A stretch of DNA of 64,000 nucleotides from Listeria weihenstephanensis (GCF_003534205.1 NZ_CP011102.1:124001-188000), one strand, 5' to 3'; counted from the stretch's first letter, positions 24,930 to 33,870 are shown. Numbers and translations: made by a program. Notes: generated from the sequence alone by a model not told the origin.

Positions 24930-24974
24930 TTACTTCGAGTATGCGCCGCATTAAGAAAAGGAGTGGATGGTTGG

Positions 24975-26309
24975 ATGAACCCTGACCCCGAGAGTCAGCA
25001 GATTATTGTACAATTAATTCTTATTTTGGTGTTAACGTTGCTAAATGCGTTCTTTGCTTCGGCAGAAATGGCTTTGGTATCGCTTAACAAAAACCGCGTC
25101 AGATCACAGGCGGAGCAAGGGGATAAGAAGGCCCAGTTGCTTGTGAAAATGATAGATGATCCGAGCCGATTTATCGCGACAATTCAAGTTGGTATTACGC
25201 TTGCTGGTTTCTTTTCCAGTGCGGCGGCAGCGACGAGTATTGCCTCAGTTCTAGGAACGCGATTTGGTGGAACGGCTTTTGCAAATGAGATGGCTGTAGT
25301 CGTTGTGACGATTATTTTATCTTATATCACGCTTGTTTTTGGTGAGCTTTATCCGAAGCGCCTTGCCTTGCAGAAAGCGGAAACGATATCTCGTTTTTCG
25401 GTGCGACCAATCATGATTATCAGCACTGTTTTAGCGCCTTTCGTTAAATTTTTGTCGTTCTCAACGAATGTTCTTGTGAAAATAACGCGCATGGACAAAA
25501 ATGAGAACACGGAAAAAATGACGCGTGAGGAAATGCAGTTGATTATTGAGACGGGTAGACGTGATGGTGCCATTGAAAAAGCCGAACTCGACATGCTTCG
25601 TGGCGTTTTTGAAATGGACACGATTTATGCGAAAGAAGTGATGGTGCCGCGGACGGATAGCTTCATGATCGATGCGAATGAGGATTCTGGCATATTGGTT
25701 GATAAACTTTTGGAGAAAAATTATTCTAGAATTCCAGTTTATATAGACGATATGGATTCAGTGTATGGTATTCTGCATATGAAAGATTTATTTTTGGCGG
25801 CGAGGAAACAAGGTTTTGATAATATCGACGTGAAAAAATTAGTAAAAGAAGCTTTCTTCGTGCCAGAAACGATTTTTGTGGATGATTTATTGAAGGCAAT
25901 GCAAAAATCGCATAACCAAATGGCAATCTTGATGGATGAGTATGGCGGCGTTGCGGGTATTGTGACGGTGGAGGATTTATTGGAAGAGATTGTGGGCGAG
26001 ATTGATGATGAATATGATGTGTTATCTGATGGTGTGAAGAAGTTGGATGAACATACATTTATCGTGGAAGGTCGTATGCCGATCGATGATTTCAATGAAT
26101 TGTTTCACGTGGAACTTCCTGATAAGGGGATAGATACGGTTGCGGGCTTTGTATTGACGCAGTTGAAGACGATTCCTGATGATGGTGAAGAGGTTGTTTT
26201 GGAATATGAGAATTTAACTTTTGTTGTGACGGAGATTAAGGATTCACGTGTTGTCACAATACGAGTGGAGATAAAAGATGAGACGGTGGAAGTAGTGCCG
26301 GAAGAATAA
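24975..26309 (+). CDS. CNNM/CorC-type membrane protein (hemolysin-C family)
   Basis: A 444-residue protein. Residues about 8-200 form the CNNM (DUF21) membrane domain, beginning with a hydrophobic helix ending ALLNAFFASAEMALVS-like sequence and including the conserved FGELYPKRLALQ. Two CBS domains follow (MVPRTDSFMID, then SRIPVYIDDMDSVYGILHMKD and LMDEYGGVAGIVTVEDLLEE), and a C-terminal CorC_HlyC domain (FIVEGRMPIDDFNELF). Relatives such as MpfA (YhdP) export magnesium. ATG 24975 lies 11 bp after AAAGGAG; no better start is in frame. The stretch from 24624 to the start is occupied by palindromic element copy 2. Confidence 0.9.
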   Translation: MNPDPESQQIIVQLILILVLTLLNAFFASAEMALVSLNKNRVRSQAEQGDKKAQLLVKMIDDPSRFIATIQVGITLAGFFSSAAAATSIASVLGTRFGGTAFANEMAVVVVTIILSYITLVFGELYPKRLALQKAETISRFSVRPIMIISTVLAPFVKFLSFSTNVLVKITRMDKNENTEKMTREEMQLIIETGRRDGAIEKAELDMLRGVFEMDTIYAKEVMVPRTDSFMIDANEDSGILVDKLLEKNYSRIPVYIDDMDSVYGILHMKDLFLAARKQGFDNIDVKKLVKEAFFVPETIFVDDLLKAMQKSHNQMAILMDEYGGVAGIVTVEDLLEEIVGEIDDEYDVLSDGVKKLDEHTFIVEGRMPIDDFNELFHVELPDKGIDTVAGFVLTQLKTIPDDGEEVVLEYENLTFVVTEIKDSRVVTIRVEIKDETVEVVPEE

Positions 26310-26320
26310 TAAGTATAGAG

Positions 26321-26357
26321 ATGCGTATCCTAGAGAAATTCTGGATACGCATTTTTG
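26321..26357 (+). terminator. Rho-independent terminator
   Basis: ATGCGTATCC (26321-26330) pairs perfectly with GGATACGCAT (26343-26352), followed by TTTT. Confidence 0.85.
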
Positions 26358-26453
26358 AATTTGGTGAAGGCGTGGGTTGAAAGATATGAGCTGGAGATAG
26401 CAACTAAAGGCTACTTTGCTACGAATGCTTTTTTTCATGTACATTTTTGAGAC

Positions 26454-26482
26454 TTGAGATGTGTTAGGTTTATCGGTATGAT
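26454..26482 (+). promoter_or_regulatory. Sigma-A promoter of the LacI-family gene
   Basis: TTGAGA (26454-26459) and TATGAT (26477-26482) stand at 17-bp spacing, 30 bp before the regulator start. Confidence 0.6.
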
Positions 26483-26512
26483 AGAGGTAGATGGAAACGG
26501 GGGTGCGTGGGC

Positions 26513-27466
26513 TTGTCGAATATTAAGGATATTGCAAAACTGGCGGGGGTTTCGGTTACGACGGTTTCGCGTGTTTTGAATGATCATCCGTATGTGGCGG
26601 AGGAAAAACGTAAGCGCGTTCAAGAGGTGATGGAGGAGCTTGATTATAGTCCGAATCGTAATGCGGTGGATCTCAGTCGGGGGCGGACGAACACGATTGG
26701 TTTTGTGTTGCCGTACAATGATCATCCGTGGTTTGATAAGGTGATGAATGGTGTGCTAGAGGCGGCTTTTGCTAGGTGTTATTCGGTGGTCATTTGTCCA
26801 ACTGGATATGATCAAAAAGAGGAAGAGCGCTATTTGCGAATGCTGAAAACGAAGCGAATTGACGGACTTGTGATTGCGTCGCGTGCGAATAATTGGGAGA
26901 CGATTGCGCCGTATGCGAATTATGGACCGATTGTTGCTTGTGAGTATATTGATCACCCACTCATTTCGTGTGCGTATGTGGATCAGTTGCAGGCATACAC
27001 GGATGGATTTCAGATGTTGAAGGATTCGGGGCATGCGCGTGTTGCTTTTACGGTGGGGCGTGAGGAGAAGTGGAGTAATAGCACGAAGCTCAAAATAGCC
27101 GCGTATGAGGCGGTTTTTGGAGAGCTTGATCAGGCGCTGTTTATGTTGGATTGTTATAATGTCGCGGACGGAAAATTGGCGGCAGAGATGTTTCTAGGAT
27201 TGGAAAATCCGCCGACTGCGCTTTATGCGAATGGGGATGAGGTGGCGGCTGGTATGCATTATTATATGACGCATCACGGCTTGCGGGTACCTACTGATAT
27301 TGCGATTTTGGGTGAGGAAAATTTGCCGATTGCGGAGGTGCTGGATATTACGACGCTGGATAAGAATCTGCGGGATATTGGGCGTGTTGCGGTGGACATT
27401 TTACTGGAGGAGAAAGTGGAGAAGAAACAGGTGCAACATGAAATAATTAGGCGAAATTCGATTTAA
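26513..27466 (+). CDS. LacI-family transcriptional regulator
   Basis: A 317-residue regulator. NIKDIAKLAGVSVTTVSRVL is the N-terminal helix-turn-helix with its hinge helix (NRNAVDLSRGRTN). The remainder is a periplasmic-binding-protein-like sugar domain with IGFVLPYNDHPWF and ALYANGDEVAAGM. A TTG at 26513 is the likeliest start, 7 bp after GGGGGTG, with GTG 26507 as alternative. The small molecule it senses is unknown. A LacI-type palindrome lies in the promoter immediately after its stop, so it probably controls the two downstream genes. Confidence 0.88.
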   Translation: MSNIKDIAKLAGVSVTTVSRVLNDHPYVAEEKRKRVQEVMEELDYSPNRNAVDLSRGRTNTIGFVLPYNDHPWFDKVMNGVLEAAFARCYSVVICPTGYDQKEEERYLRMLKTKRIDGLVIASRANNWETIAPYANYGPIVACEYIDHPLISCAYVDQLQAYTDGFQMLKDSGHARVAFTVGREEKWSNSTKLKIAAYEAVFGELDQALFMLDCYNVADGKLAAEMFLGLENPPTALYANGDEVAAGMHYYMTHHGLRVPTDIAILGEENLPIAEVLDITTLDKNLRDIGRVAVDILLEEKVEKKQVQHEIIRRNSI

Positions 27467-27469
27467 GGC

Positions 27470-27500
27470 TTGACATGAAACGCATTTCATCGTTTATATT
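27470..27500 (+). promoter_or_regulatory. Promoter with embedded LacI-type operator
   Basis: TTGACA (27470-27475) is followed at 17 bp by TTTATA (27493-27498). Between them ATGAAA-CGCA-TTTCAT (27475-27490) is a dyad of the form bound by LacI-family proteins. A repressor here would block the promoter of the following two genes. Confidence 0.6.
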
Positions 27501-27529
27501 CAATGTAGTAATTGAAGGAGGCGATCGTG

Positions 27530-27907
27530 ATGCGCGTTGAGGGTATGTGTAAGGTGACGGCGAATTTTGGGATGGAGTTTCAATACGGGGAATTTTATTT
27601 GGAACGGGATTATCTTGTTTTTGATCGGAATTATAGCTTTGGCATGAAAAAACGGCAGACGTTTCCGATTGCGAAATTGCAAAATATTAAGGTTGTTCCG
27701 GAGAATGGGCGGCTGTATGTGACGTTTGCGTGTGGTCCGACTGTTTTTGAATTGGACTCGGCTTTGGACGGGGATTTGAAAGGGTTTGCGCAAGAATTAA
27801 GGACGGCGAGGCATGGTGCGAAAACTGGGAAACGGGAAGCGAAGCATTTTAAATATGAGAATAGACGACAATATACGACGCATCACCAGCATCATTTTGC
27901 AGAGTGA
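27530..27907 (+). CDS. Hypothetical protein, target of the LacI regulator
   Basis: A 125-residue soluble protein of no family I can name. The first 85 residues look like alternating beta strands (KVTANFGMEFQYGEFYLERD, IKVVPENGRLYVTFACG), resembling a small PH-like or GRAM-like barrel. The tail is basic and ends in a His-rich stretch (HHQHHF), which could bind a metal. ATG 27530 follows AAGGAGG (27515-27521) by 8 bp. The HAD gene begins about 20 bp after its stop, and the operator upstream joins both to the LacI gene. Confidence 0.65.
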   Translation: MRVEGMCKVTANFGMEFQYGEFYLERDYLVFDRNYSFGMKKRQTFPIAKLQNIKVVPENGRLYVTFACGPTVFELDSALDGDLKGFAQELRTARHGAKTGKREAKHFKYENRRQYTTHHQHHFAE

Positions 27908-27927
27908 TGCCAGAGAGGCGGAATTGG

Positions 27928-28533
27928 ATGTATAAAACGGTAATTTTTGATGTGGATGGGACGCTTTTGGATACGGAACGTGTGGTTTTACATGCGTTAC
28001 GCGTGGCATTGGGGAATGTTGGGTTGCATTATGAGCAGGATGATTTGCGATTTGTGCTTGGGATTACGGGCGAGAAGGCATTGGCGCAACTGGATGTGAA
28101 GGATAAGGACGCGGTGATGGAGGAATGGTTTGCGCTTGAGGCGAAGCTGAATGATGAGGTCGATATTTTTGACGGGATCGAGGAAGTTTTGGTGAAATTA
28201 GCGGGAATCGGTGTGGTGACTTCGAAAAATGCGGGCGAGATGGAGACGGGATTTTATCCGTTTGATTTGGCGAAGTATTTTGACGCGATCGTTTGTGCGA
28301 GCGATACGGAGAATCATAAACCGCATCCTGATCCACTTTTGCGATGTATGGAATTGCTTGGCGCTGATCCTGCGACGACGCTTTATGTTGGGGACGCTAC
28401 ATATGATATGGCGTGTGCGCATGCGGCTGGCGCCGATTTTGGGCTGGCGTTGTGGGGCGCGAAGAAGGTGGATGGCTTTGCGGACGCGAATGTTGTTTTG
28501 GAAAAGCCGAGTGATATTTTGAAATATGTTTGA
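27928..28533 (+). CDS. HAD-family hydrolase, phosphoglycolate-phosphatase-like
   Basis: A 201-residue HAD phosphatase. VIFDVDGTLLDTE carries the nucleophile and acid/base Asp (Asp8 and Asp10), VVTSKN is motif II with Ser/Thr, HKPHPDP motif III Lys, and YVGDATYDMACAHAAG motif IV. The C1 cap between motifs I and II places it with the Gph/PgmB subfamily. ATG 27928 is chosen because the protein then begins MYKTVIFDVDG; a GTG at 27904 overlapping the previous stop is possible. Being under a LacI-type operator suggests a sugar-phosphate substrate. A bidirectional terminator follows. Confidence 0.86.
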   Translation: MYKTVIFDVDGTLLDTERVVLHALRVALGNVGLHYEQDDLRFVLGITGEKALAQLDVKDKDAVMEEWFALEAKLNDEVDIFDGIEEVLVKLAGIGVVTSKNAGEMETGFYPFDLAKYFDAIVCASDTENHKPHPDPLLRCMELLGADPATTLYVGDATYDMACAHAAGADFGLALWGAKKVDGFADANVVLEKPSDILKYV

Positions 28534-28536
28534 TAT

Positions 28537-28568
28537 AAAAAAGCTAAGGCGTACCTTAGCTTTTTTTT
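28537..28568. terminator. Bidirectional terminator
   Basis: AAAAAAGCTAAGG (28537-28549) pairs with CCTTAGCTTTTTT (28554-28566) around a 4-base loop. It separates the HAD gene from the convergent aldo/keto reductase gene. Confidence 0.88.
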
Positions 28569-28574
28569 GTGTGT

Positions 28575-29390
28575 CTAGAAATCGATGTTATCTGGGTCTG
28601 GGCCGACGCGGAGGTTTTGATTGAGGGCATCGATTTTTGTGAGTTCTTCAGGTGTTAATTCGAAGTCAAAAATGTCCATGTTTTCGGCGATGCGGTGCGC
28701 TTTTGTTGATTTTGGGATGACGATGATGTCGTTTTGTAGGTCCCAACGCAGGATGACTTGCGCGACGGTTTTGCCGTGACGGGTCGCGATTTCTTGAAGA
28801 GTGACATTGTCGAAAAGGCCGCCTTGCATGAGTGGGGACCAGGCTTCGACGCGAATGTTGTTTTCGGCGCAATACGCGATGAGCTCTTTTTGTGTGAGTT
28901 GTGGATGGAGCTCGATTTGGTTGATGACGGGCATGATGGTGGCGTGTTTTTTAAGCGTTTCTAGGTGGTGAATCTGGAAGTTGCTGACGCCGATTGCACG
29001 GATGCGGCCGTCTTTGTGCAGTTTTTCAAGGGCGCGCCAGGCGTCGATGTATTTGCCTTCCACTGGCCAGTGAATGAGATAGAGGTCGAGATAGTCAAGC
29101 TCCATTTTGCGCAGGGTTTCATCGAATGCGGCGAGTGTTTCTTCGTAGCCGAGATCGGCGTTCCAGACTTTGGATGTGATGAAGAGGTCGCTGCGCGGGA
29201 CGCCGGATTCGCGGATTCCTTGAGCGGTGCTTGCTTCGTTGCCGTAAATTGCTGCTGTGTCGATGTTGCGGTAGCCGAGTTGGATGGCTTCTTTGACGGC
29301 GGACACGAGTTCTGCGCCTTCTTCTACTTTAAATACGCCGAGTCCGAGGACGGGCATGTCGATTCCATTTGCTAATTTGACTGTTTTCAT
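28575..29390 (-). CDS. Aldo/keto reductase
   Basis: A 271-residue AKR enzyme with the complete catalytic tetrad: Asp44 and Tyr49 in NIDTAAIYGNE, Lys74 in ITSKVW and His107 in LIHWPV. IPKSTKAHRIAENMDIFDF near the end is the NADPH-binding segment. Length and sequence fit the AKR5-type (YvgN/YtbE-like) reductases that reduce methylglyoxal and other aldehydes in the cytosol. It starts 2 bp after the MFS gene on the minus strand and so belongs to the HxlR-controlled operon, which suggests an electrophile or aldehyde response. Confidence 0.92.
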   Translation of the reverse strand: MKTVKLANGIDMPVLGLGVFKVEEGAELVSAVKEAIQLGYRNIDTAAIYGNEASTAQGIRESGVPRSDLFITSKVWNADLGYEETLAAFDETLRKMELDYLDLYLIHWPVEGKYIDAWRALEKLHKDGRIRAIGVSNFQIHHLETLKKHATIMPVINQIELHPQLTQKELIAYCAENNIRVEAWSPLMQGGLFDNVTLQEIATRHGKTVAQVILRWDLQNDIIVIPKSTKAHRIAENMDIFDFELTPEELTKIDALNQNLRVGPDPDNIDF

Positions 29391-29392
29391 TT

Positions 29393-30574
29393 TTAAAATT
29401 CCTCCTGTTTTGTTTCTAATTTTTTACTCCATGCGGTAAGGGTGACGGCGATTAGGACCATGATCATGCCGATCCAGGTGGTGTCGATGATTCGCATGTG
29501 GGTGATGACGAGGCTGCCGAGATAGGAGCCGAGCGCGATCCCGGCGTTGAAGGCTGCAATGTTAAGGGCGGACGCGATGTCGACGCCTTTTGGGACGAAT
29601 TTCTCGGCTAGAATCACGACGTAGACTTGTAAACCGGGCACGTTCATGAAGGCAAACACGCCCATGAGCAGGATCGTTGCGAGCCCGAAAACTTTGGATG
29701 GGGCAGTGAAGTAGAGCAATCCGAGCACAACGGCTTGCGCGATGAACATGTAGAATAGGGCTTGGATTGGCCGTTTGTTCGCGACTTTACCGCCGATCAT
29801 GTTGCCGACTGCGATGGCGATCCCGTAGATGAAAAGGAGAATCGCGATGGAGCTCGTTTGGAAGCCGGTGACTTGTTCGAGAAGCGGTGTTAGATAGGTG
29901 AACACGACGAAGGTTCCGCCGTAGCCTAGTGCTGTGATGGCGAACACGAGTAGTAGCGGGCCATTTGTGAGTACTTTGACTTGATCGCCGAGCGTCATTT
30001 TGGTGCCGGGACGCAGGTTTTTCGGGATCAGGATGAGATTCGCGATAAGGGCGATGATGCCGATTGCTGCGATACCGAAGAACGCGACGCGCCAGCCGAA
30101 TTGTTGCCCGACGAGTGTGCCGATTGGGACACCGGTTACGGTTGCGATGGTTAGGCCGGTGAACATGATGGAGATGGCGCTTGCCCGCTTGTTTGGCGGG
30201 ACAAGGTCAGCCGCGATGGTGGACCCGATGGACATGAAGACGCCGTGCGCGAAGGCGGATATGACGCGGGCGATGAGTAGCAGCGCGATTGTTGTGGAGA
30301 ACGCCGCGGCTAAATTTCCGAGTATGAATACGATCATGATGGCGAGCAGCAAGGTTTTGCGATTCATGCGTGATGTGAGTGCGGTCAAGATTGGTGCGCC
30401 GAACATGACGCCAACTGCATAAAGCGAGACCGTAAGCCCCGCGGTACTCACTGGTATTGCTAAGTCTTCGGCGATGAGCGGTAACAACCCGACACTGATA
30501 AATTCGGTCGTTCCAATCGCAAAAGCACTAACTGCCAAAGCTAATAATGCAAAAATATTTCGATTCCCTTTCAA
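29393..30574 (-). CDS. MFS transporter, DHA1 family (drug or sugar efflux)
   Basis: A 393-residue protein with twelve membrane helices. GTTEFISVGLLPLIAEDL in the first helix and the loop SRMNRKTLL between helices 2 and 3 are signatures of the AraJ/YdhP-like branch of DHA1 exporters; GVPIGTLVGQQFGWR is motif C-like. It exports an unknown small molecule by proton antiport. It is the first gene of an operon with the aldo/keto reductase and is divergent from the HxlR regulator; a strong promoter with a palindrome at its -35 lies upstream. Confidence 0.9.
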   Translation of the reverse strand: MKGNRNIFALLALAVSAFAIGTTEFISVGLLPLIAEDLAIPVSTAGLTVSLYAVGVMFGAPILTALTSRMNRKTLLLAIMIVFILGNLAAAFSTTIALLLIARVISAFAHGVFMSIGSTIAADLVPPNKRASAISIMFTGLTIATVTGVPIGTLVGQQFGWRVAFFGIAAIGIIALIANLILIPKNLRPGTKMTLGDQVKVLTNGPLLLVFAITALGYGGTFVVFTYLTPLLEQVTGFQTSSIAILLFIYGIAIAVGNMIGGKVANKRPIQALFYMFIAQAVVLGLLYFTAPSKVFGLATILLMGVFAFMNVPGLQVYVVILAEKFVPKGVDIASALNIAAFNAGIALGSYLGSLVITHMRIIDTTWIGMIMVLIAVTLTAWSKKLETKQEEF

Positions 30575-30620
30575 AGTTAAGCCCTCCTAAGTTCTGCTTG
30601 CTTTTTTGATGACAAATGTT

Positions 30621-30659
30621 ATTATGATACTAACAGGCAATTAAAACAAGTACGTACTT
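30621..30659 (-). promoter_or_regulatory. MFS operon promoter with HxlR-type operator
   Basis: On the minus strand TTGTTT (30649-30644) and CATAAT (30626-30621) stand 17 bp apart. The 12-bp palindrome AAGTACGTACTT (30648-30659) overlaps the -35, the expected place for a repressor such as the divergent HxlR protein. Confidence 0.6.
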
Positions 30660-30705
30660 TTTTGTAACGTAGGCACTTTTTAGTACCTATAGAAAGGAGC
30701 GGAAC

Positions 30706-31065
30706 ATGCAGAAAAAATATAATATCTCTGTTGAGGCGACGCTTGAGGTACTCGGCGGTAAGTGGAAATGTGTGATTCTATGCCATTTAACGCACGGGAA
30801 AAAACGGACAAGTGAGTTGAAACGCCTTATTCCATCGATCACGCAAAAAATGCTCACGCAGCAGTTGCGAGAGTTGGAGCATGACGGAATTATCAATCGA
30901 ATTGTGTACAATCAAGTACCGCCAAAAGTGGAATATGAATTGAGCGAGTACGGAAAATCATTGGAAAGCATTTTGACTGCCTTATGTAATTGGGGTGATT
31001 CGCATATTGAACGCGTGTATGGTGATCGTTCGGATTTTTTGGAAGACAATGTTTTGAATCAATGA
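30706..31065 (+). CDS. HxlR-family winged-helix regulator
   Basis: A 119-residue regulator. VLGGKWKCVILCHLTHGKKR and QKMLTQQLRELEHDGIINR are the HxlR signature and recognition helices, and YELSEYGKSLESIL ends the wing. A Cys (in KCVILC) lies where some HxlR proteins sense aldehydes or quinones. It is divergent from the MFS and aldo/keto reductase operon and probably represses it. GAAAGGAG precedes ATG 30706. A terminator follows at 31090. Confidence 0.9.
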   Translation: MQKKYNISVEATLEVLGGKWKCVILCHLTHGKKRTSELKRLIPSITQKMLTQQLRELEHDGIINRIVYNQVPPKVEYELSEYGKSLESILTALCNWGDSHIERVYGDRSDFLEDNVLNQ

Positions 31066-31089
31066 TTTTATAAAATTTTATATCTGCAC

Positions 31090-31125
31090 GAACCATGGAG
31101 AGTAAAGAGCTTCATGGTTCTTTTG
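31090..31125 (+). terminator. Rho-independent terminator
   Basis: GAACCATG (31090-31097) pairs with CATGGTTC (31113-31120), followed by TTTTG. Confidence 0.8.
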
Positions 31126-31262
31126 TATAGAAAAATAGTGGAAATGTGTCGAAACTGTCAATAAATTTACCATAAACGCGCTCCATTACATCCCAAATGT
31201 TATAAAATCACCTTTCAATTAAGTTATAATTGAGAAGATACAGAGAAGAAAGGAAGCATTTC

Positions 31263-32351
31263 ATGAGAAATATAGGATTTGTGATTGGGAGTTTTCATAT
31301 GGGCGGTATTGAAGCGGTAAATAAAGAGATAACAGAGGCACTAGCCATGAAATATCAAGTGTATTTGGTGAATTTCACAGGGGAAGGTACGTACATGACA
31401 CCAAATGAAGACGTGCATAGCATATTTTTTCCTAAAATCAATAAGTGGAAAAGGATTCTTATTTCGCTCGCAATAAGAGGCATTATACCAATAAACTGGC
31501 AGCGTCTATTTGCGATACAAATCGCTCATTTGAATGCATTGATAGAGCAAAAAAATATGGAGAGCCTTATTATTTCACATCCAATGGTTGCAGCGTTAGT
31601 GCCGTATTTAAATTTAGAGAAAACCAAAGCAATTATTTGGGTACACTCGCCAGCAGAGCAATTAGAGAAAGAAATTGTTGGTTACAAAGACATCTTCTAT
31701 CGAGGAGTAAAGAAAGCCAGTCAAATAATAGTTATTACCGAACATGACAAAATTGCATGGATAGAATATACAAATAAAGTTCTTTTTATTCCAAATATGC
31801 TCACGTTAGCTCCTGAGGGAAATCGAATATCTGATTTAACGCAAAAAAAATTGTTATTTTGCGGAAGGATAGATTATCAACATAAAGGGATTGATAGACT
31901 ATTAACGATATTCGAAAGCGTTTCAGAGATAGGTTGGGAACTCGTTCTTGTAGGCACAGGGAAAGATTTAAAAAAATTAAAAAAAGCATTGAAAAAAATA
32001 GATACTATAAAGCATATTGAAGCAGTTTCACATAGAGAGTTACATCAATACTATAGTACATGCTCGATTTTTCTTCACACATCTAGATATGAAGGGTTTG
32101 GTCTTGTAATTATAGAAGCAATGGCATTTGGGCTCCCGGTTATCAGCTTCAACACCACAGGTTCAGAAGAAATATTAACTGGAAAATATGGTATTTTGAT
32201 ACCCCAAAATGATATAGAACAATACGTTGTAGAATTAAAAAAAATGATGTTATCTATTGAGACAAGGCGTGTTTGGCAGGAGAAATCATTACAGCGAAGT
32301 AAAGATTATCTACCAAGAGAAATTTTAGGTAAATGGCAAGATATCTTATGA
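31263..32351 (+). CDS. Glycosyltransferase family 4 protein
   Basis: A 362-residue GT-B enzyme. The N-terminal GGIEAVNKEIT loop is the acceptor-side glycine motif; LLFCGRIDYQHKGIDRLL and SRYEGFGLVIIEAMAFGLPV give the donor-binding domain with the EGFG-x6-E motif. It transfers a nucleotide-activated sugar at the cytosolic membrane face. ATG 31263 follows AGAAAGGAAG. TATAAT-like sequence lies in TTATAATTG about 35 bp upstream. It begins a three-gene module with a flippase and a second transferase. AT-rich composition contrasts with the genes to the left. Confidence 0.9.
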   Translation: MRNIGFVIGSFHMGGIEAVNKEITEALAMKYQVYLVNFTGEGTYMTPNEDVHSIFFPKINKWKRILISLAIRGIIPINWQRLFAIQIAHLNALIEQKNMESLIISHPMVAALVPYLNLEKTKAIIWVHSPAEQLEKEIVGYKDIFYRGVKKASQIIVITEHDKIAWIEYTNKVLFIPNMLTLAPEGNRISDLTQKKLLFCGRIDYQHKGIDRLLTIFESVSEIGWELVLVGTGKDLKKLKKALKKIDTIKHIEAVSHRELHQYYSTCSIFLHTSRYEGFGLVIIEAMAFGLPVISFNTTGSEEILTGKYGILIPQNDIEQYVVELKKMMLSIETRRVWQEKSLQRSKDYLPREILGKWQDIL

Positions 32352-32388
32352 TGCGAATAATGATAGCTTAGTAAGGGAGAGATATTTT

Positions 32389-33870
32389 GTGCATATAAAG
32401 ACAACACAGATAACTAAAATAATTGGGAGTACATTTTTGCTATCCATCTTTGCACAGTTATTGGGCTTAGTAAGAAATATTTTGCTAGCAAAGGAATTTG
32501 GCATAGGTGGTGTGATGAATGCGTTTCTTCTAGCCAATACCTACACTAATTTAGTGAGCAATATCACAGTATCGGCAATTGCAGTTGTGATTATCCCTTA
32601 CTTGATACAAGAGGGGGAAAATGGGGGGAGAGAAGATACACTTCAAACCTACATGGCAACTATGTGTTTATTTACTGCTTTTCTATGTTTAGGAATAGGG
32701 ATTATAGGTTACTTTATCTTTCCTTTGATTAGCGAAAATGCGAATTTGGCTATTAGGCTGATGCTACTACTTATGATTATTCCATTTTTTAGAACAGGCT
32801 CTGCATTCTTAGGGGCATTACGCAATTTTAAAAAAGATTTCATTACATCTAAAATAGCGTTACTTGTTATGGCGATTATTAATGTAAGTTATTTACTCTT
32901 AGCTTCTTCACCAACAATTAGTGGTATTGCATTAGTGTTAAGTGGATCATATGGTGCAGAATATGTCATACTGAAATTAAAGAATAGGTCTTATCACTGT
33001 GCTTTGAAGTGGGAGTGGCGAGAGCCTGCTTTTCAAAAATTAGTTCGTCAATCTGCACCGCTCATGGTCACAGAAGGCGCTTTTCAGCTTAGCGTATTAT
33101 TAACAAGTTCAATTATGGGATGGTTGAGTGTAGCTTATTTACCAGCAATGAACTATGTTAATATCCTTGTTAGCATTGTCCAAGCTCTATTGCTGCTAAA
33201 TATATTGACCGTCCTCTTTCCAAAGATATCATGGCTGTTTTCAACGGATACAAAGGCTGCAAAAGAAGCGTTACTTCATTACATGAGTTGGACAAACATG
33301 ATAGTAATCTGGGTAGTAGCTATATTTATTGCAATTGGAGATAAGATTATAGAAATGTTGTTTCAACACGGAGCATTCACCACTGCTAATACCCAGATGG
33401 TTTACGCCTTTTTGATAGTCACTGTTCTTGCGCTTCCAGGTCTGGTAATTAGGGATTTTTTATATCGCGCCTTTTACGCATTGGGAAATACAAAAAACCC
33501 ATCTTTTATTTCGTTAAGTGCTATTGTAGGCGTAATAGTAATGCTGTTAGTTCTTTTACCGCTTCAAAATGTTTACTTGCTCCTAAGTATTCCTGTCATT
33601 ACAACCTATTGTTCGAGCATCTGGGCATATAAAAAACTGCAAGGATTGATAGGTAAAATAGATGTGTCACATAAGCTTTTAAAACAACATGGGATAATGG
33701 TGATCCAAGCATTTATGATGGGGTGGATCTTATATTTAATCAAGTCAGAACTTTCCTTCAACGTATATATAAATGTACTGATATTGTTGGTGTTAGGAAT
33801 GATAATATACGTGTGTGGCCTGTTAGTAGCAACAAGAATAAGGAGGTGTTCGGCATGGATGAAATTTTGA
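32389..33870 (+). CDS. MurJ/MviN-like lipid-linked oligosaccharide flippase
   Basis: A 493-residue protein with about fourteen membrane helices. FAQLLGLVRNILLAKEFG near the start and DFLYRAFYALGNTKNP late in the protein are the conserved MVF-family regions of MurJ. In Listeria-type clusters such paralogues flip an oligosaccharide-lipid rather than lipid II. The start is GTG 32389 with AAGGGAG at 32373-32379. It lies between two glycosyltransferase genes and overlaps the second by 16 bp, so it probably flips the glycan those enzymes make. Confidence 0.85.
   Translation: MHIKTTQITKIIGSTFLLSIFAQLLGLVRNILLAKEFGIGGVMNAFLLANTYTNLVSNITVSAIAVVIIPYLIQEGENGGREDTLQTYMATMCLFTAFLCLGIGIIGYFIFPLISENANLAIRLMLLLMIIPFFRTGSAFLGALRNFKKDFITSKIALLVMAIINVSYLLLASSPTISGIALVLSGSYGAEYVILKLKNRSYHCALKWEWREPAFQKLVRQSAPLMVTEGAFQLSVLLTSSIMGWLSVAYLPAMNYVNILVSIVQALLLLNILTVLFPKISWLFSTDTKAAKEALLHYMSWTNMIVIWVVAIFIAIGDKIIEMLFQHGAFTTANTQMVYAFLIVTVLALPGLVIRDFLYRAFYALGNTKNPSFISLSAIVGVIVMLLVLLPLQNVYLLLSIPVITTYCSSIWAYKKLQGLIGKIDVSHKLLKQHGIMVIQAFMMGWILYLIKSELSFNVYINVLILLVLGMIIYVCGLLVATRIRRCSAWMKF

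Noticed and set aside
31130-31262. Insertion-sequence or integrase remnants at the left border of the island
   Set aside because: No transposase-like reading frame, tRNA gene or flanking direct repeat was found there or near 63.3 kb.
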